A DNA stretch of 64,000 nt from Rhizobium sp. BK376 (GTDB lineage: Bacteria; Pseudomonadota; Alphaproteobacteria; Rhizobiales; Rhizobiaceae): assembly GCF_004341625.1 (NCBI RefSeq), contig NZ_SLZG01000008.1, positions 1 to 64,000 on the forward strand, written 5' to 3'. Positions within the stretch are counted from its first letter, which is position 1, and the number at the start of each line of letters is the position of its first letter. Positions 59,512 through 64,000 of the stretch are shown in pieces. A model generated the notes under the pieces. The model was not told the DNA's origin and searched no databases. It saw only the letters and a list, made by a program, of their open reading frames with translations. A program made the position numbers and the translations under genes.

Positions 59512-60798
59512 ATGACAGATTCCGCCTACAAGGATCATCTCGGTCGCCCGATCGTTGCCGTGACCGGCATGGGCATAATCACGTCTCTGGGCCAGGGGCT
59601 GAAGGACAATTGGGACGCGCTTTCTTCGGGAACCTCCGGGATCCACGATATCACCCGGTTCCCGACCGACGGTCTGTCGACCCGCATCGCGGGCACGGTT
59701 GATTTTATTGATATTCCGGTTCCGAACGCCGTCGAGCGCTCCTATGCGTTTGCTCGCGAGACGACGATCGAGGCGCTGGCGCAGGCCGGGCTTTCCGGCG
59801 CCTTCAACGGCCCGCTTTTCCTTGCCGCGCCGCCGATCGAGCCTGAATGGAGCGCCCGCTTCGAGCTTGCCGACCGTTCGCCGCCAGCCGATCATGACGG
59901 TGACGTCTACGAGCGTTTCATGGCCGCCATGCGTCAGCGGCCGGATCCGGCCTTCCAGGAAGCGGCACTTTTCGGTGCCATTTCGGAGCGACTATCCGAT
60001 CGCTTCGGTACCCGCGGCCTGCCGATCACGCTGTCGACCGCCTGTGCATCGGGCGTGACGGCAATCCAGCTTGGCATCGAGGCGATCCGTCAGGGCCGCA
60101 CGACGCGGGCGCTGACGGTTGCGACCGACGGTTCGCTGAGCGCCGAGGCGTTGATCCGCTTCTCGCTTCTATCGGCTCTCTCGACGCAGAACGATCCACC
60201 GACCAAGGCGTCGAAGCCCTTCAGCAAGGATCGTGATGGCTTCGTCATCGCAGAAGGTGCTGCAACGCTGGTGCTCGAATCGCTGGAATCGGCCGTTGCC
60301 CGCGGCGCCAAGATCCTCGGCATCATGAAGGGCGCCGGCGACAAGGCGGACAGCTTCCATCGCACCCGGTCTTCGCCCGATGGTGGCCCGGCGATCGCAA
60401 CGATCCGAGCCGCACTTGCAGATGCAGGTATCGAGGAAAGCGCCATCGGCTATATCAACGCCCATGGCACCTCGACGCCCGAGAACGACAAGATGGAATA
60501 TGGCGCGATGCTGGCCGTCTTCGGCGAGCCGCTATCTGCCATTCCTGTGTCTTCGAACAAGTCGATGATCGGCCACACGCTGACGGCAGCCGGTGCTGTC
60601 GAAGCGGTGTTCTCGCTGCAGACGATGTTGACCGGCACGCTGCCGCCAACGATCAACTACAGCAATCCGGACCCGGCCATCGCGCTCGACGTCGTGCCGA
60701 ACAAGAAGCGGGAAAAGCAGGTCAATGCCGTGCTTTCCAACTCCTTCGGCTTCGGCGGACAAAACGCAAGTCTTGTCATGGCGCTTGAACCGGCTTAA
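59512..60798 (+). CDS. fabF1XL: 3-oxoacyl-ACP synthase for very-long-chain acids
   Basis: A 428-residue ketosynthase with the full catalytic set: Cys178 (S-T-A-C-A-S-G), His318 (N-A-H-G-T-S-T) and His355 (S-M-I-G-H-T). It extends AcpXL-bound chains in lipid A fatty-acid synthesis. Starts 13 bases after the cysteine-lacking homologue behind GTGAGGAG, so they are probably produced together. Confidence 0.93.
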   Translation: MTDSAYKDHLGRPIVAVTGMGIITSLGQGLKDNWDALSSGTSGIHDITRFPTDGLSTRIAGTVDFIDIPVPNAVERSYAFARETTIEALAQAGLSGAFNGPLFLAAPPIEPEWSARFELADRSPPADHDGDVYERFMAAMRQRPDPAFQEAALFGAISERLSDRFGTRGLPITLSTACASGVTAIQLGIEAIRQGRTTRALTVATDGSLSAEALIRFSLLSALSTQNDPPTKASKPFSKDRDGFVIAEGAATLVLESLESAVARGAKILGIMKGAGDKADSFHRTRSSPDGGPAIATIRAALADAGIEESAIGYINAHGTSTPENDKMEYGAMLAVFGEPLSAIPVSSNKSMIGHTLTAAGAVEAVFSLQTMLTGTLPPTINYSNPDPAIALDVVPNKKREKQVNAVLSNSFGFGGQNASLVMALEPA

Positions 60799-60857
60799 GC
60801 GGTTCGCCGACAAAAATTCAATACTGACAGAGACGCCCGAGGGCGAAGGATTTTGCC

Positions 60858-61886
60858 ATGCGCGCCTTGCAACTGATCGATGACCGTAAGCTCGAAATCA
60901 CCGACCTGCCTGAACCGGATGCTCCGGGTCCCGGCGAGGTCACGCTGCGCGTCAAGGCCGTCGCCCTGAACCATATCGATGTCTGGGGCTGGCGCGGCAT
61001 GGCCTTTGCCAAGCGCAAGATGCCGCTGGTCATCGGCGCCGAGGCGTCGGGTGTCGTGGAATCGATCGGCCTGGGCGTGGCCAACGTATTGCCGGGTCAG
61101 TTGGTCGCCGTCTATGGCGCGCGCACCTGCGGTCTCTGCCGTCCATGCCGCGAGGGTCGCGACAATCTCTGCGAACATGTCGGCGGTGTTCATGGCTTCC
61201 ATCTGGATGGCTTTGCGCAAGAGAAGGTCAACCTTCCGGCTCGCCTGCTCGTGCCGGCGCCTCCCGGCGTCGATGCGGTTGCCGCCGCCGTTGCGCCCGT
61301 CACCTTCGGTACTGTCGAGCACATGTTATTCGATAACGCGAAGCTCGAGCCTGGTGAAACGATCCTCGTCCACGCCGGCGGTTCGGGTATCGGCACGGCT
61401 GCGATCCAGCTTGCCAAGAAAATCGGCTGCACCGTCATTACGACCGTCGGCTCCGACGACAAGATCGAGAAGGCGAAGGCGCTCGGCGCCGATCACGTCA
61501 TCAACTATCGCACCGACCGCTTCGAAGGCGTGGTGCGCAAGCTCACCAAGAAGAAGGGCGTCGACGTCGTCTTCGAACATGTCGGCAAAGACACCTGGGC
61601 GGGCTCGATGCTCTGTCTGAAACGGGGCGGTCGCCTGGTCACCTGCGGTTCCACCTCGGGCGTTTCGACCGAAATGAACCTGATGATGCTCTTCCAGCAG
61701 CAGTTGAAGCTGCTCGGCTCCTTCGGCTGCCGCATGGAGAACATGGCAGATGCCATGCAGAAGATGGGTCGCGGGCTCGTTCATCCTGTCATCGATACCG
61801 AAGTGGGCTTCGATGATATCGACCGGGCGCTGGAGCGGATGGAGTCGCGTCAGATCTTCGGCAAGATCATCCTCAAGATGGACTGA
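60858..61886 (+). CDS. adh2XL: zinc-binding alcohol dehydrogenase/quinone-reductase-type protein
   Basis: A 342-residue medium-chain dehydrogenase: structural zinc cysteines in C-G-L-C-R-P-C-R-E-G-R-D-N-L-C, and the nucleotide-binding G-G-S-G-I-G-T-A-A. In this cluster it is thought to take part in making the 27-hydroxy very-long-chain acid, perhaps as enoyl reductase. AAGGA precedes the ATG. Confidence 0.88.
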   Translation: MRALQLIDDRKLEITDLPEPDAPGPGEVTLRVKAVALNHIDVWGWRGMAFAKRKMPLVIGAEASGVVESIGLGVANVLPGQLVAVYGARTCGLCRPCREGRDNLCEHVGGVHGFHLDGFAQEKVNLPARLLVPAPPGVDAVAAAVAPVTFGTVEHMLFDNAKLEPGETILVHAGGSGIGTAAIQLAKKIGCTVITTVGSDDKIEKAKALGADHVINYRTDRFEGVVRKLTKKKGVDVVFEHVGKDTWAGSMLCLKRGGRLVTCGSTSGVSTEMNLMMLFQQQLKLLGSFGCRMENMADAMQKMGRGLVHPVIDTEVGFDDIDRALERMESRQIFGKIILKMD

Positions 61887-61891
61887 TCGGG

Positions 61892-62830
61892 TTGAAACTC
61901 TTTATTACCCGCATCGTTCTGTCGCTGATGCATTTTCGGCAGTGGCTGGTTGCACAGATCATCTTCGGATTCCTGAATTTCCTGAAACTGTTTCCGGCTG
62001 ACGGCGGCATTCGTTTTGCCGACTGGCTGACGCGGCTCATCGGGCCGCGGATGCAGCGTCACAAGCTGATGGTAACAAACCTTCGCAACGCGTTTCCGGA
62101 AAAGAGCGACGCGGAAATCGAAGAGATCGCGCTTGCGAGCTGGGGCAATATGGGCCGGTTGGCGGCGGAGTATGTCTTTCTCGACCGGCTTTTCGATTTC
62201 GACCCTGAGCGCGTCGAGCCGGGCAGGGTGGAAGTCTCAGGCATTCCGATCTTTCTTGAGCTGCGGGACAATCCGCGCCCGTTCATCGTCTTCACTGGCC
62301 ATACAGGCAATTTCGAGCTGCTTCCGGTAGCGGGTGCCGCTTTCGGATTGACGGTCACCGTTCTATTTCGTCCGCCGAACAATCCTTACGTCGCGCAAAA
62401 AGTGTTCGATTTCCGCAGTGCGCGCATGGGTCATCTGGTCCCATCCCATGCCGGCTCATCCTTCGCGCTCGCGCGGCAGTTGGAGGCGGGGGCTGGCGTC
62501 GGGGTGCTGGTCGACCAGAAGTTTCGCAAGGGATTGAAGACGACTTTTTTCGGCCGCGAGGTGAAGACAAATCCGTTGCTGCCGAAGCTTGTGCGGCAGT
62601 TCAATTGCGAGGTGTATCCCGCGCGATGCATCCGGCTGCCGGGAAATCGCTACAGGCTTGAAATTGAGCCAAAATTGGAATTGCCCCGTGACGAGCGCGG
62701 CAACCTTGACCTGCCGGCGACGGCGCAGATGTTGAACGACAAGGTCGAGGGATGGGTCAGGGAAAATCCGGAGCAGTGGCTCTGGTATCATGACCGATGG
62801 AATATCAAGAAGGCGCTGTTCAAAAAATAA
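61892..62830 (+). CDS. lpxXL: lipid A very-long-chain acyltransferase
   Basis: A 312-residue LpxL/HtrB-type acyltransferase: catalytic H-x4-E (His137, Glu142, in F-T-G-H-T-G-N-F-E). It transfers 27-hydroxyoctacosanoate from AcpXL to lipid A at the inner membrane. It uses a TTG start at 61892, which begins just after the adh gene stop; no strong ribosome site is seen. Last gene of the cluster. Confidence 0.93.
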   Translation: MKLFITRIVLSLMHFRQWLVAQIIFGFLNFLKLFPADGGIRFADWLTRLIGPRMQRHKLMVTNLRNAFPEKSDAEIEEIALASWGNMGRLAAEYVFLDRLFDFDPERVEPGRVEVSGIPIFLELRDNPRPFIVFTGHTGNFELLPVAGAAFGLTVTVLFRPPNNPYVAQKVFDFRSARMGHLVPSHAGSSFALARQLEAGAGVGVLVDQKFRKGLKTTFFGREVKTNPLLPKLVRQFNCEVYPARCIRLPGNRYRLEIEPKLELPRDERGNLDLPATAQMLNDKVEGWVRENPEQWLWYHDRWNIKKALFKK

Positions 62831-63018
62831 TCGCGGGCTGAAAGCTGAGTTTATCCACCGCTGGTTTAGGCGCTCACGTTGAACGTGAGAAGGATTCATG
62901 TTAGTCCGGTCCCAATAAATCTGTCGGGGATAACAAACGACAGGTGGGGATGTTCCCTGTGTATGGCCAGGGTCTGGTGGGGTCCGGATTCTGCAAATAT
63001 GCGGGATAGGAGGTCATC

Positions 63019-63732
63019 TTGCTGGCACTCTTCCACGCTTTTTCGTCCAAATGCGTTCAGATCCAACGGGCGATCAAGATGGGCGACGACGTTCTCGTCG
63101 CGGCTCTTGATAGAGAACTAGCCCCGCTCGTTGCTGCTATTCTGGCTTACCGGGCATCCAGTATGCTCGAGATCTACATGCAGCTTCAGTTCATGAGCAA
63201 TCTCATCCGCCAGGAGGCCGATGACCGGACAAGCGTGATGCGCAATTGTTCAGCGCTTGCCACGCTCCTGCATCGCTATTTTGCCGGGGCTGAGGTTGCG
63301 GCTATGGATGCGCTGCTGTCGTTTGCCAGCGAGGGGCCCGACCGCGGGAATGCTGTCTTTGGCGATGATCAGGTGCTCAGCGATCTCGTGCTCGACAGCC
63401 TTCCGGATCGGGTCGCCGTCATTACGCGGGATTATCGCTACCTCTATAGCAACGCCGCCAACAACGCGTACATGAATACCAAGCAGATGGACCTGCTTGG
63501 CCGGCATCTTTCGGAATTTATCGGCGTCGAAAGGTTCGAGCAGCGTGCCAAACACAAGCTGGATGCCTGCTTTGCCGGCGAGAGCGTGGATTATATCTAT
63601 CGCTCCTACTTTACCGCCGATGCCGGGCAACCCATACGATGCCGGATGACCCCGGTCCGTGCGAAGGGCGAGATTATCGGCGCTCTGCTCATGCTTCAGG
63701 ATGTCAAGGTTGCGGCCGACGTGGTGGCCTGA
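63019..63732 (+). CDS. PAS-domain protein without an output domain
   Basis: A 237-residue protein with a TTG start behind ATAGGAGGTCATC. Residues about 125-230 form a PAS domain (D-R-V-A-V-I-T-R-D-Y-R-Y-L-Y-S-N-A-A then G-R-H-L-S-E-F-I-G, and G-A-L-L-M-L-Q-D-V); the N-terminal half is helical. There is no kinase, HTH or cyclase domain, so it probably passes a signal to a partner protein. Its partner is not in the window. Confidence 0.8.
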   Translation: MLALFHAFSSKCVQIQRAIKMGDDVLVAALDRELAPLVAAILAYRASSMLEIYMQLQFMSNLIRQEADDRTSVMRNCSALATLLHRYFAGAEVAAMDALLSFASEGPDRGNAVFGDDQVLSDLVLDSLPDRVAVITRDYRYLYSNAANNAYMNTKQMDLLGRHLSEFIGVERFEQRAKHKLDACFAGESVDYIYRSYFTADAGQPIRCRMTPVRAKGEIIGALLMLQDVKVAADVVA

Positions 63733-63737
63733 GCCGC

Positions 63738-63974
63738 CTAGGGGCCGAAGAGCAACCGTTCGATCACGCCGACGGCGGTTCGGGTACGCGTGACGACGGG
63801 TTTGTCCTGGTGCTCACCTAATGCGGACTTTGGCGCAACCGCTTTGTCCGCCTCCGGCTCTTCTGTCTCATCGCTCTCGCATTCCGTGCAGAAGCATCGG
63901 AACGCCGTTGCTTGCGTGATACTTATGCGGCCGACCTGTTCCAACTGGCAAACGGATCGGGGAGGTTGCGCCAT
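63738..63974 (-). CDS. possible small protein (78 aa)
   Basis: A 78-residue frame convergent with the PAS gene, ending 6 bases from its stop. It is Cys-containing (C-F-C-T-E-C-E) and acidic, then basic. Its 5' end overlaps the better-supported end of the leftward gene, so if real it probably starts further in. Low certainty. Confidence 0.25.
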   Translation of the reverse strand: MAQPPRSVCQLEQVGRISITQATAFRCFCTECESDETEEPEADKAVAPKSALGEHQDKPVVTRTRTAVGVIERLLFGP

Positions 63975-64000
63975 AGATCGGGTGTAAATTCCTCGGCCTC
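63923..64000 (-). CDS. 3' end of an unidentified leftward gene
   Basis: At the right edge the minus strand ends a coding frame whose last 25 residues are E-A-E-E-F-T-P-D-L-W-R-N-L-P then D-P-F-A-S-W-N-R-S-A-A before a TAA at 63923-63925. The start lies outside the window. Family unknown. Confidence 0.5.
   Translation of the reverse strand, partial: EAEEFTPDLWRNLPDPFASWNRSAA

Overview
The window reads as chromosome of a Rhizobium-group alphaproteobacterium. The evidence is high GC with typical rhizobial codon use, the aerobic (cob-type, cobalt-late) cobalamin genes cobN/cobO/cobW, the acpXL-to-lpxXL cluster that makes the very-long-chain fatty acid of rhizobial lipid A, a ChoXWV/ProXVW-type betaine transporter, and Rhizobiales-type palindromic repeats.

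Layout. 1-6.4 kb is an accessory stretch with more AT-rich parts. It holds small orphan genes: a SUKH-like and an Imm8-like immunity protein, several unrecognised proteins, and a run of small membrane or secreted proteins. 6.4-13.6 kb is mixed: a TPR fragment, a berberine-bridge-type FAD oxidase, a doubly broken GNAT pseudogene, a TniQ-like remnant, a DUF1330 protein, a DJ-1/PfpI protein, and a LysR regulator divergent from a small gene.

13.7-29.2 kb is the most interesting part. It appears to encode a complete corrinoid-dependent methyl-removal system for a quaternary amine, most likely glycine betaine or a close relative. The parts are a non-pyrrolysine MttB-family methyltransferase, its corrinoid protein, a corrinoid:tetrahydrofolate methyltransferase, the reductive activator RACo, MetF plus a separate MetV-like zinc/cysteine protein, DUF1638 and PF13769 proteins, a helical phasin-like protein and a 4Fe-4S protein. 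Next to these lie betaine-homocysteine methyltransferase and a three-gene betaine/choline ABC transporter. Four of the enzymes carry unusual Arg/Gly-rich tails.

29.9-57 kb is dominated by cobalamin genes that could supply the cofactor: cobQ; a riboswitch-led cobU-cobW-cobN-(DMSP-lyase-like cupin)-cobO operon; cobE; and a cobA-cobB-cobC-cobD(cbiB) operon. Between them are a ClC channel, a YigZ protein, an isochorismatase-fold protein lacking the usual cysteine, a GH15 glucoamylase divergent from a ROK kinase, an MmyB-type regulator, a TauE-type exporter, a nucleoside hydrolase and an aldo-keto reductase. The cobN gene contains a 176-bp palindromic repeat that leaves its frame open.

57.3-62.8 kb is the lipid A very-long-chain fatty acid cluster (acpXL-fabZXL-fabF2XL-fabF1XL-adh-lpxXL). 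One ketosynthase lacks its active-site cysteine, so the two look like a ketosynthase/chain-length-factor pair. The window ends with an orphan PAS protein and the 3' end of an unidentified leftward gene. All functions are inferred by reading the sequence; no database search was run.
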